A program made the position numbers and the translations under genes. The notes below the pieces were generated by a model. The model was not told the DNA's origin and ran no database searches. It saw only the letters and a program-made list of their open reading frames with translations. Positions 54,450-64,000 of a stretch of 64,000 bases of DNA are shown here, piece after piece (the first letter of the stretch is position 1; the number at the start of each line of letters is the position of its first letter). Origin of the DNA: Tilletiaria anomala UBC 951 (Eukaryota > Basidiomycota > Exobasidiomycetes > Georgefischeriales > Tilletiariaceae). The stretch covers positions 1 through 64,000 of the forward strand of contig NW_013547009.1 in the NCBI RefSeq assembly GCF_000711695.1, written 5' to 3'.

Positions 54450-56970
54450 TCATTCTGGCACAGGCGACTTGCTCTTCTGCCTGCCAAAGCGGTTGAACAG
54501 GCTACCGTTGCGGCCGACATTGGAGCTCTTGCCGGACGTCTGCGCCTGCTGCCCACCGTAGGTGGCGCCGACGCCCGCGGCGCCTGCGTTCACGCGCAGA
54601 TCAGTGTCGAGCGCAAACGACGAGGCCTGCGCAATCAAGTCGGAGCGATCTGCACTGTTGCCGTCCGCGCCGGGCGGGGGCAAGGGGTGCGTGTCTGTGG
54701 GCGTACTGTCGGGCACTGCGCGTGTCAGTGACGGCGAGCTGGACGAGTACTTGTGTCCGAGGCCACCGGCGCCCTTGTTGCGGCGCGAAGCCAAAGGCGG
54801 CGGCGGGCGGTCGTTCGCCTGGTCGTCGAGCATGGGCACCTTGGGAGATTCTGCGACGCACAACACAACACCCCATAAGCGCAATGTCAACGATACTGCT
54901 GCAACGAGAAGGGCGAGGTGCACCCCGGCCCCGGCAAGGGCAAGCGAGCAATCACTAACGTCTGACACTCCTAATGCGCTTGATCAGAGATTTGCTTCTC
55001 TTGGGTACCGCGTCGCCCCAATTGGGCTCGGGGAACGGGCTGACGCCACCCATAGCGTCTGGGCCAGCAGGGCTGGGGCTGGGCCTGCGGTTCTTGGAAG
55101 TGTTACCAGTCATGATGGCCTCCATGTCGAGCACACTGCTCGCCGAGCTGTCGACGCCACTCCTGTTGTCCGTGCTCAGCCTTGCGCTGGCGCTGCCGCC
55201 CACATGCGGCGAGAGCGCGCTGCTGGATGGGGGGCGCGGTTTGGGGTTTGCGAAGTCCTGCCATGGCTCGGCGCTGACGCCCCAGATGTCGGCATTCGGG
55301 TTGGACACGTCGTACCGCGACGACGGAAGGTTGGATGGCTGCGTCCAGTACCCCTGCTCATTGCGCCAGTTCCGCTCGGCGTCCGCGTTGTGGTCTGGGT
55401 GATCGGCGAGGGAGGGCGAAACGAATGCGGTGGCCGAGGCAGTCGAATCATACATGCTGAGTGCGGGAACGTTACCGTTGGACACGCCTGCAGCACCGTC
55501 ATTGTGGTCGTCTGCGCTGTCCATGTGCGCGAGCTTCGATTCCGTCGGCGGGCTCGGGCCCGTGCGCGAACTGCCGTTGCTGTTCCGCAACGCGGACGGG
55601 CCCTGGCCGTGCTTCCACGGTTGGCCGGTCATCGGGTCGATGCTGGGGTCGAACGCCATGACAGGCGCGCGCTTCGAGTTCTTGTTCCGATGCTCCGAGA
55701 CGGCGTCGTACGGTGAGTCGTGGTGGAACATGCTGAAACCGTTGATCGCGCTAGCGTCGAGACGGTCGATGATGTCCATCCTACTCAGCTTTTGCGAGCT
55801 TTTGTTGATCTCTTCGCGCATGCGCACTTCCTTTGCTTTGCGCTTGTTTTCCTTCTCCTCACCATGTTTCTTGAAGACCTGTGAGAACCTCCCGCCAAAG
55901 CTTTTGGGCTTGTTCGACGCGGCGGCGCCGGAGCCAGAGCCGCTGCCGACGTCGACCGGGTCTTTGCGAGGCAAAGCGGGTGGCACAGAGGACGAATCGA
56001 GCTGCGACGCAGGGTTGAGCGGTGATGAACCTGCCGAGTAGTTCACGCGGGCGCTGCAAGCAGCGCCCGCGTGAGGCTGTGGGCTGGATGACGATTCAGG
56101 CTGAACCTGCACGACATCGCTTAGTGCCGCCAGGACCGCGTCCTTGGCGGCGTCTTTTTGCTCTGCTGATCGAGAGGACGCTGAGGTTACCATGACGAAG
56201 CCCGTTGTCGTGTCGGAGGTGTGGATGGTGATGGTGCCAGAGAGCGCCGAGGATGCGTCCATACAGGGTAAAATTCCATCGTCATCGTCAGTAGGGAGGC
56301 ATAGACACGCATCGGCAAGTGGCGAGGTGGGCGGCAAGATCACAGTAGACGCGTGCGACGATGAGCGCAGAATGCCAGTGACGGACGAGTCCAGGTCAGT
56401 GACAGCCAAGGCGGTGGAGGGCGCGTATCCAGCCGCGATGAGGGAGAGCGGATCGGGTGCAAATTGTAGAAGCGGGGTGACAGATGCAGGTGATGGGGCG
56501 AGACGTGGTTTGTTCAACACGGCAACAGGCCCGGTCGCATCGGTCCCAGATTTGTTTGTGCGAAACGGGTCAGTGAAGACCGCAGACGGTGGCGGTGCGG
56601 CCGAGAAATGTGGTGGCGGAGAGGTGTGCCCCACGGTCGGCGTCGTCATGGGCGTAGACAAGCAATCAGACGGAATGGCCGCAAGGGCGACGTTGAAGTA
56701 TATGGAATCAAACGAAAGATGACGCATGACCGGAGTCGTCGGAGTGGCGGGGCCGTCCGAGTCGTCCGTGTCCGATTCAGCAGTGAGCAGCGGCGACAGT
56801 TTGCCCATCGCATGGAATGCGGACGCACGTGTCGCATGGTGGCAGGAGTTCCGTGTAGTCGGAACAACAGTGAGTGAGGCGAGTGAGCGGAGGTATTCAT
56901 GCGCAGAGGATGAGCGCCGGGGGATAACGACGACCGACGGAAGGGGCGACGAAGGCGATGATGCCCACAT
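54450..56970 (-). CDS. PAL1: Pal1 family cell-morphology/endocytic protein
   Basis: Minus-strand exons 56970..54960 and 54850..54450; 803 aa. The Pal1 core is at about 395-450: KLSRMDIIDRLDASAINGF, SMFHHDSPYDAVSEHRN and KRAPVMAFDPS, which match the family's DxIDxLD and FHHDxPxD blocks. Pal1 works at the cell cortex in polar growth and early endocytosis, through partners such as Ede1 and Sla2. The flanks are long and rich in Ser, Pro and Asp, ending in a basic SKSLIKRIRS and, after the 109-nt phase-1 intron, QSPKVPMLDDQ. The core is preceded by a basic coil (EEKENKRKAKEVRMREE). The start is uncertain: the ATG at 56970 gives a hydrophobic-basic tail not typical of the family, and 56808 (MGKLSPLLTAES) is an alternative. 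It diverges from PPP4R2. Confidence 0.87.
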
Positions 56971-58594
56971 GGTTGCGATATGGAGAGGAGGTTGAGGGGA
57001 TAGAGCAAGAGCAAGACCTTGTCAGAAGTACCATTCTCTTTATCCTTCATAAATTTGTTCGAGAGAAGCGATCAAGTTTGGCACATCGGTGAATGGAGAC
57101 CGTGTTCTCATTCTACGATGCCCACAGAACCCCCGAGCAATGGCCGATACGGAGGTGACACCTTGCCGGCTGCCGCCTTCTCCGATCCCCTCTTTGCGCT
57201 TGCGACAGAAGTCAGCCACTCGGCGGAGATGAACGAGACCTGTCAAGCGATCCAAGTCGGCTACTCGGCCGGCTGCCACAAACTATGATGATCCTCGAGA
57301 GCGAACCATCCCTTGACAAGATGCGTGTGCTGGGCGGCATGATTTTGCCCTGCCTATATGACGCATGAAGCGACCTAGCGCACGGGGTGACGTCCTGGCC
57401 TGTAGCAGCCCACCGCTTTTGCTATATGCCGATCTCGCTGTCATCACTCCATCCCCTCGTCTGAGGCACAATGTATCACCTTTGCATGTGCACATGCAAT
57501 CCATCGTCCCAGAGCCACGGCGGCCACCTGCCGATGGCAGTTCTTAGGGACCTAGCCCATCGCTGCGCTATTGACCAGGACAAAACAGCTTTACCGCGCG
57601 TCGACGCGCCGATCATCATCATCACTGATGCCACCAGTTCATTCATGCACCGTTGCATCGCATCACCATCGCCTTCCATCTCGCTCTGTGAATCCTGATG
57701 AGTTGATTGCCTCAACCCCCTGGCAGCCAGGCGTGCCAGCAATCGCCGCCGAGGCCGTTGTGACAGGCGCGTGGGTGGGTGTCCCAACTTTCGGCCGCGC
57801 GCGCATGGACCTCTGCCAGGCGTTTTTGGCGCGGGCCCGGTGCATCGCTGATCCTATTGCGCTGGTACTCACCCATGAAGACAAGAGACAGCTGTGTTGA
57901 TAAGTAGCCGAGAGCCTGCCTGCTGTCCGGTGTCGACGGCCAAGATGGTTACCGCTGAACAGTGGGCGAAGTTGGAGATGGGAGAGGTGGATGATCAGCG
58001 AGAGGTGGGAGAGAGCTGGTCGGCCAGGTGAGTTGAATAGGAGATAGGCGCGGTAGGAGAGCGGGTGAGTCCAAGTAGGTGAAGCCTGGTGCCACACAGA
58101 TGCGGCATGCCTGTAGTCGAGTCAAGTACATTTAGGCGCGGTACGACAGGCAGCCGATGCCCAGCGAGAGTTTAGGTGTCACGGTGGGGCCAAGACATCT
58201 GCTCTGCATCTGGAGGCTGCAGCTACCGAGTGAACTTGCCGTCAGCACTGGGCGACAATGCGAGAGAGAGTACATTGTGACTTGAGGCAGTGGAGGTGGT
58301 GGCCCTCTTTGTGCATCACGTGATATTTGGGCATGTCTTATCGTCACATCGGTCCGAGAGCGCGAGCGAGCAAAGGTGATTGACAGAGTTTGCACGCGAA
58401 TCGACGGCAACAGGCAGTAATCAATGCACGTGCATCCGCCAACACCTCCCCAGTCGACCAGCTGCCACCCCTTCTCGCTGGAATCGATGGTGAACGGCCC
58501 AAAGCCTGGATTCGGAAGTGTTCCACCCTCTGCCGCTCCAAGCAGAGCGACAATCAGCGCAGCGACGCAAGCTCGCAGATCAGACCCATGAACA
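56971..58594. other. Divergent promoter region, PAL1 and PPP4R2
   Basis: 1.6 kb between the outward-facing starts. Several short frames exist on both strands, none with a domain or a stable composition. No TATA, repeat or RNA gene was recognised. Confidence 0.4.
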
Positions 58595-61204
58595 ATGACA
58601 CTGGAGTCGGGTAAGGATATGCCTACTGCGCACAGCGCGTCGCGCGGCTGCCTTGCGCTGCACTGCCTTCCATCGAAGCTCTTTACATGCAATCTGTCTA
58701 ACACCGAGCTCTCTACTTCTCTCTCTCTCTCTCTCGGCGCGGCTGCATTTACCAGATCACGAGCTTCCGGCCGGCTACCAGTGGAAAGACGGTGAGGAAG
58801 ACTGGCACACGATGAATTCAGTCGAATGCGTGGGCTGATACGTTCCGGCATTGCAGAATACGTCCAATGCATACAGTACATTGCCGCCAACGATCCGGAT
58901 GACGACTACTATCGACCCACCTCAGCCCTGAAAGCCGATGATGGTGCTGCAAGAGAAGCAGAAGCAGAGGCGGTGGCGGGACCGAGCCGTCTGTGTCCAG
59001 CAGGAGAGCCGCGTATTACTTGGCCGGAACTCAAGAATGCGCTCAAGTATCAATTGAGATGCATCATCTTCGACGAGCAGTCCCCTTTCTCATTGCACAA
59101 CACAACGAGCTCTCTATACCCACCGAACTTGTACGGATGGCAGGGCAACCCGGAAGAGCTCGGTGGGTTGTCTGTAGAGGAAGGCACCAAAGCGAAGGGC
59201 AAAGGCTTCCCCAGAAAGCCTCTACCTACCCTCCACCCTGCAGCATACAGGCTACCCTTCAACAAAGTCTTCTTCCCTCCGTATCCGAGACATTCGACGC
59301 TGCCCGCAGAGGAAGAAGAGCCGGCACCGCCCCAGCCGGAGCGAGCGGCGTTGCAAGAAGAGAATGCACTCAGTCTCGACCCGGCTACAGCCTCGTTCCG
59401 CCTCAACAGTCGTTTCACTACTGCGCTGCACAGCGACGCCAGCGAGTTGGCTGCCGCTGCGAACGCGAATGCAAATGCGGACACTTCCGCTGCGAGGTCC
59501 ATGCCTGGCGATGCGTCAGCATCCACACCAGAGACGGAAGCGACGGATGTCTCGTGGCGCTCGACAAACGCGTCCGGCACAAAGGACGGTACGTTCCAAG
59601 TGAAGCCGGCAGACGAGTCGTCCTTCTTCCCGTCCAAAGCGCCGCCGCCCGGAGATGCCTTTGGTAGCTGGGGCAAGTCGTACGCGAGCGAAGATGAGAT
59701 CAAGCGAGAGTATAGGCTGCTGTGCAACATGTTGGACGAGTTTGACGAGGTCGCGCCGCCTGGCCCCGAGCTGCCTGCACAGCATCGCACTGGGAACGGG
59801 AGGGGCGCCGGAGCCTCCACATTAGGATCTGCCGCTGCGAATGGGACCAATCGCGCTTCAGCCTCAGCGGCGGCGTGGCCTTCGCCGCCTTTCACGGTCC
59901 AGAGGCTGTGTGAACTCATATTGGAGCCGCACAGACACTACACCGCCCTGCCCAAATACATCGCGGCCGTCAAGCGCACGCTCTCTGTGACCGCTGGGCG
60001 CAGGGACTTCCCGGCCGCGCCGCTGGACACAGCAGAGGACGAGGACATGCTCAACATCGAGGATGACGCGGGTGCGGATGCGGACACATCAACGCTTGCT
60101 CCTGCAGTGTCCGACCAAGGACATACAGTCACTGACCCCGCATCAGTAGACGGCACTGCACCGGACGCAGGTACCGACACTGTCATGCTCAATGGCGCAG
60201 CAGCAGCCTTTCCGAGCGCTTCCTTGGCGGCGGCGTCCGCGACCGTTTCACCCTTCTCTTCTTTTACGGCGGACACACCGCGAGCACGGCGAGCCTCTTC
60301 GCACGCGCGCTCACGAAGCGGCACGCCCGCATCGCCCTCATTGCGCCCGCACGAGCCGTTGTGGAGTCCGATCCCGTTCCTCTTGCGCCAAGAGGCAGAG
60401 GACAGAGAGAGAGAGAGGCTCATTAGCGAGGATCCTTCAGAGTGCGGCGACGAGGCAGCTGCTGGCACCAAACATGGCTCTGCAGCCGCAGCTGGGCAAC
60501 CGCAAGGCGAGAGCGAAACAAAAGCGGATAATGGCGGCGGCGGCGCGCTGCCAGCCAGTGACAGCGTGGAGAGCATGGACCTGGACACTTCAATCGCAGA
60601 TGTAACGCAAGAACATTCCGCTACAGCTCTACCTTCAGATGCGGACAACAGCGGGCGGGAACTCGCCGCACCTGCTGCTGCGCACACAGAGCGATCGAAG
60701 TTAGGGTCTGCCGCCATAACATCCGCCGCCGCCGTGCAGCCGCAGGATCCCTCCAGCACAGTGGCACCCGCCTCGGCACTGTCAACAACATTAGCACATC
60801 TGCTCTCGCCCACCTCGACGCTCGCTGACCCGATAGCAGGCTCGCAGCAGCCGCTTGGTGTGCCAGACGGGCGCGTGGACGAGCTGGACGATGCGCTCTG
60901 GCGCGGGAAGAGCAAGACCGGTCTCCCTCGTTTGGATGCGGAGATGCAGCCGATCAGCGTGACGACCACTGGCACTGCGCTTGCGGGCGGCCCGCCAGCC
61001 AGAGGCGGTACAGGGGTGGAAGATGCCGGGCGCCAGGTGCAGGGGGAAGGGAATGCGGAGAGCGAAAGTAGGCAACTGAAGCGGCTCAAGAGTGAAGACA
61101 GCGTCAAGCTAGCTACAGCTGCTGACGCACAGGCTGCTGCGCCAAGTGCAGCAAACCCTGAGGCAAAGTCAGGTGCGCAGGTAAAGGCAGAGGGGCATGC
61201 TTGA
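58595..61204 (+). CDS. PPP4R2: Protein phosphatase 4 regulatory subunit 2
   Basis: Exons 58595..58610, 58756..58791 and 58857..61204; 799 aa. With the PP4 catalytic subunit (Pph3) and R3 (Psy2) it forms a Ser/Thr phosphatase that reverses DNA-damage phosphorylation, notably of H2A. The N-terminus reads MTLES, DHELPAGYQWKD and EYVQCIQYIAAND, each from a different exon. WPELKNALKYQLRCIIFD, then YRLPFNKVFFPPYP, and later EYRLLCNMLDEFDE with PPFTVQRLCELILEPHRHY are family blocks. Intron phases (1 and 1) agree only with this set of splice sites; intron 2 has a CTGAT branch site. The last 400 residues are Ala/Ser/Asp/Thr-rich and disordered. The 16-nt first coding exon is unusually short. It converges with YAE1, 199 bp away. 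Confidence 0.9.
58719..58735. repeat. CT microsatellite in PPP4R2 intron 1
   Basis: A 17-nt CT run, about 20 nt upstream of the acceptor at 58755, acting as its polypyrimidine tract. Confidence 0.85.
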
Positions 61205-61403
61205 CCTGGCTCATGTATCAGAAGCATTTAGCAAATCTTGCTTTGGCACCCTTTTTGGCAGTGTGCGTGCATTCGAATATGGCATATTGTATTGGATTTC
61301 GATATGCTATTACCAAGCATCCCGCTGCTGCGCTATCAGAATTAGCCATCCGCGACTTCCTCCCCGCGTGCAGCGAGTTAAATAATGACCATTGCGCTCC
61401 ACA

Positions 61404-63159
61404 TCAAGCACATATCCGCCGAGCTTGCACCGTCACCTCACTTTTTGCCGGCTCGACATCTCCGTGAGTCCCGCCAATACCTGTGTTTGCGCTCGCTGTC
61501 GCTGCCGATTCCGACGCCGCAGGAAGTCCCCGTAGCGCACGCACGGCAGCGAGCACCGCTTCCTCAGCGCTAGCGAGCCTGGTTTCGATCGCGTGGAGCG
61601 GTGCCAAGCGGGCTTGCTCATCCTCTCGTTGCCTTGTCTGTTCCTGCGAGCCTTGTCTCGTACCTCCACCCTGAGGCTCACCACAACCCGTGCCTACCTC
61701 TGAAGTGTGTTCGGCAGAAAGTCCCCCACAACCCCCTAGCTCGCTTTCCCGCTCGCGCTCGTGCTCGCGCTCATGCGCAAGTGCCTCCCAATCGGGCGGC
61801 GCGATCTGCTCGAGCGTTAGCGCGCGTGTCTCCGCACTCAGCGAGTCGAGTGTGGCGCATGCATCGCGCAGCTGCGACAGCGTGAAATCGCGCAAGCCGC
61901 CCGCTGCCGATGGCGACGCCGTTGGAGGTACGCGGGAAGAGAGCGAGATGAATGGGAGTGCTGCGTATGACAAAAACGGGCCGTTCGCTGCTGATGCAAG
62001 GTCAAAAGCTGGTAATACTCGGCCCTTGTGGCGTGGAGAATTCGCAGCTGAAGAGGCCGCTGAAGTTGAAGGTGAAGCTGAAACCCCTTTCCAGCGCGTT
62101 CTAACAGCGGCGAGCGGTGCATCCTCCAAGTCTGAGTCCAATGCTGTTACTGCTGCTTTTCTTGCTGACGTAGACAGAGATGAATCTCGAGATCTCCAAC
62201 GCGAAGGCCGTGCATCATCCTCAAGCGAGAGTTCCAACTTTGGTGCAGCGGGTAGCAGCGGCGAGACTGACACTGTTGCATTCGACTGTTGTCCCTGCTC
62301 CTGCAGGTGTTGTTGATGCTGCTGGGTTTCACACCTGTGCATTTGATGCGATGCCCCCCGGTCTTGTGCGATTCCTAGAGCATCGGCCATTTGAGCTGTA
62401 ACGAAGCGCAGAACGTCCAGCCTCCCTTTCAAGCTTCCCAGCCGTCGTCCGAGCGGCACACCAATATCCGCGAAGGCCTCATCAAATCCTTCCTGCAGTG
62501 TCGAGAGCTTGCCTGCTGTAATACCCTCTCGGTAGCCGGTCTGAAAGGGGGGGCAAAGAGTGAATAGCAGGAGCAGGACAGAGTCAGCAGAGACATTAGG
62601 AAGGCCATGGCGCGAACGCGGAGCGACTAACATCTTCGAATGTGGCCATCAATTTCCTGCTGTCCCTTTCTTCCATGCCGATAGCATGGAATGGGCGTTC
62701 AGTACTGTGCGGATCTTCACTGGTTGACAGCTTCAAAGGAAACGTGGGCGGCGTAGCCTGCAAGACTCGCGCAGAGTCGTCTATGTCGCCTTGACCCATG
62801 CTCCTTGCGTCGGAGCCTGGGTCATTTAGAATGCGTTCCGAGTTGGCAGCGTTGATGGGATATCGAGTAGAGTGGTACATCTGCCGCTGCTTTTGTCGTT
62901 GAATACCTTGACCGAGATGCGTGATGTCGGTATCGCTGAAAAGCCAGTCATCGTCTTCGACTTCTTCATCGTCTTCCACTTGACCTTGGTCTCTCCTTTC
63001 ATCAGCATCCATGCGATCCGCATCGCTAGCAGCATTGGGCCCTGCACTGGATGTGTCTTGATCTTCCTGCTGCTGTGCTGTCTTAGCGGCGACTTTAGCT
63101 TCATGATTGGCTTGACTTGAGGTGCCGAGCGATGCGGCCCCTGGCGCAGCGGTATCCAT
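61404..63159 (-). CDS. YAE1: Yae1 (Fe-S targeting adaptor) with long disordered extensions
   Basis: Minus-strand exons 63159..62632 and 62540..61404; 554 aa, several times the length of yeast Yae1. Yae1 with Lto1 links the cytosolic iron-sulfur machinery to the ribosome-recycling ATPase Rli1/ABCE1. The deca-GX3 signature, repeated Gly every four residues or multiples of it, is visible at about 177-215: GYREGITAGKLSTLQEGF, then IGVPLGRRLGSLKGR. It is joined across a 91-nt phase-0 intron to TFED. The N-terminal part contains DDDWLFSDTDITH, a motif type before the domain. The C-terminal 330 residues are Ala/Ser/Glu-rich with a basic-acidic HEREHERERESE tract. Nothing else enzymatic is seen; LTO1 is not in the window. 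Confidence 0.88.
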
Positions 63160-64000
63160 GCCTGCTACTTGTTGGGCTGAGCAGTTCGCCTAGCGGGTCT
63201 GCTTTTACACTCTTGTCAAGGGTCGAGTCGTATGGAGAAAAGGCCTCGAGTGTTCAAAGGAAAGCACAGAAGGCCAGGGCCACTACCACCTCACGTAGCC
63301 GTTGCGCTTCTCAGTTAACAGTGCTTGCACAGCAGAGGAAGATGGGGCCTTGAGCCAAGCCGTTTCCCGTTTCCCTTCGACGATACCCCACGACGTGCCA
63401 CGCTGGTGTGTGTGATATGCAGGCTACAATCATCAGCTGCGGGACGCGGGTCACAAGATTAGAAGTATTGTCACCACGCAGCACACCGGCGAGAACCCCG
63501 TTCCCGAATCCCGATCACGAAATACTTTGTGGTAACCGTTGGTTTTAATAACCGCAGATCTTTGCGGAATTCGGGTTCCTCTCCGTCGACCCACCCCACT
63601 GTGACACTCGCAAGCGTGGCATGAGCATTGCAGGTTGCGCCCCTTCGCCGCAGACCAAAAGCGGATTGTGGACTTGCGTACACCCGGTGAACAAAGTAAT
63701 AACAACCGCACAAAGAGAGCAAGCTTTGTTTTAGCACGTCATCTGCGTCGCACACACTCGCCGCATCGGGCGCATTGTCCCTTGGGGGATATGTATGTAA
63801 ACTTGTGGCTACAAGCTAGGCCCGCGTCCGCTCGCGCGCACGCTTGCGATCCATGATCGAGTATTCGAGTTGGAATTTGCAATTCGAATCACTCAGATAC
63901 CTGCTGCGAGCTTGTAACACGCACAATGCAAGGCTCCGTCAAGTGACATCCACAAAGCTGCCTCTCACCCCACGTATACAAGAACATAGAAGATCACAGT
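63160..64000. other. Right edge, upstream region of YAE1
   Basis: 841 bp with the YAE1 promoter and the window edge. Short frames on both strands look random. No gene was recognised, though a neighbour may start beyond the edge. Confidence 0.4.

Noticed and set aside
54562-55716. 384-codon plus-strand open frame
   Set aside because: It lies antisense to PAL1 over its conserved core and shows only the Arg/Ala/Gly-rich composition expected of an opposite-strand shadow in GC-rich DNA.
59938-61227. 429-codon minus-strand open frame
   Set aside because: Antisense to the low-complexity tail of PPP4R2; composition is Ala/Ser/Cys-rich with no domain.
1-64000. tRNA, rRNA, CRISPR, transposon or viral relic
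   Set aside because: By eye I found no B-box-like tRNA element, no rRNA, no regularly spaced repeats, and no transposase, reverse transcriptase, integrase or terminal repeats. A tRNAscan-SE, Rfam and RepeatMasker run would be decisive.

Overview
The window is nuclear DNA of a fungus, most likely a basidiomycete. Nearly every gene is a recognisable eukaryotic housekeeping gene broken by short spliceosomal introns, mostly 61-129 nt, with GT-AG ends (one GC-AG). There are no operons, ribosome binding sites, CRISPR arrays or convincing transposons. Low-complexity Ser/Ala/Asp-rich regions, a Pal1 protein, a Ser-rich GPI-anchored wall protein and a neutral trehalase fit Basidiomycota. A smut-lineage (Ustilaginomycotina) origin is my guess from overall style and is not proven.

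Layout, left to right: NOP9 (5' end cut by the window edge), converging on a large disordered protein; a PlsC-type acyltransferase; a coilin-like nuclear protein; neutral trehalase; TAN1 (tRNA ac4C adaptor), tail-to-tail with VPS39 (HOPS); a tiny one-pass membrane protein; NPR3 (SEACIT/GATOR1); a GPI-anchored wall protein; a medium-chain dehydrogenase/reductase, head-to-head with a DszC/SfnB-like flavoprotein; mitoribosomal mS45; a one-pass membrane protein of unknown role; a tandem-GAF protein; a nine-exon acyl-CoA dehydrogenase; NAA20 (NatB); an F-box/WD40 protein; COQ3; a C2H2-like acidic protein; PAL1; PPP4R2; YAE1.

I rebuilt gene structures by hand. For each multi-exon gene I required GT-AG (or GC-AG) ends, matching phases and continuity across conserved motifs, and 19 spliced models sum to a whole number of codons. 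This exposed short coding exons of 16, 21, 36, 41 and 45 nt. Three structures stay open: the first exon of the gene at 2525-6541, the first intron of the small gene at 21953-22273, and one splice donor in the gene at 36010-39014.

The genes do not form one pathway cluster. Two local groupings are suggestive. VPS39 and NPR3, both tied to TORC1 nutrient signalling at the vacuole, lie about 1.2 kb apart. Two oxidoreductases, an MDR enzyme and a DszC/SfnB-like flavoprotein, share one 1.6-kb divergent promoter region. I found no clearly new multi-gene system. The best candidates for undescribed biology are the small membrane protein, the tandem-GAF protein and the unknown proteins at 2525-6541 and 36010-39014.
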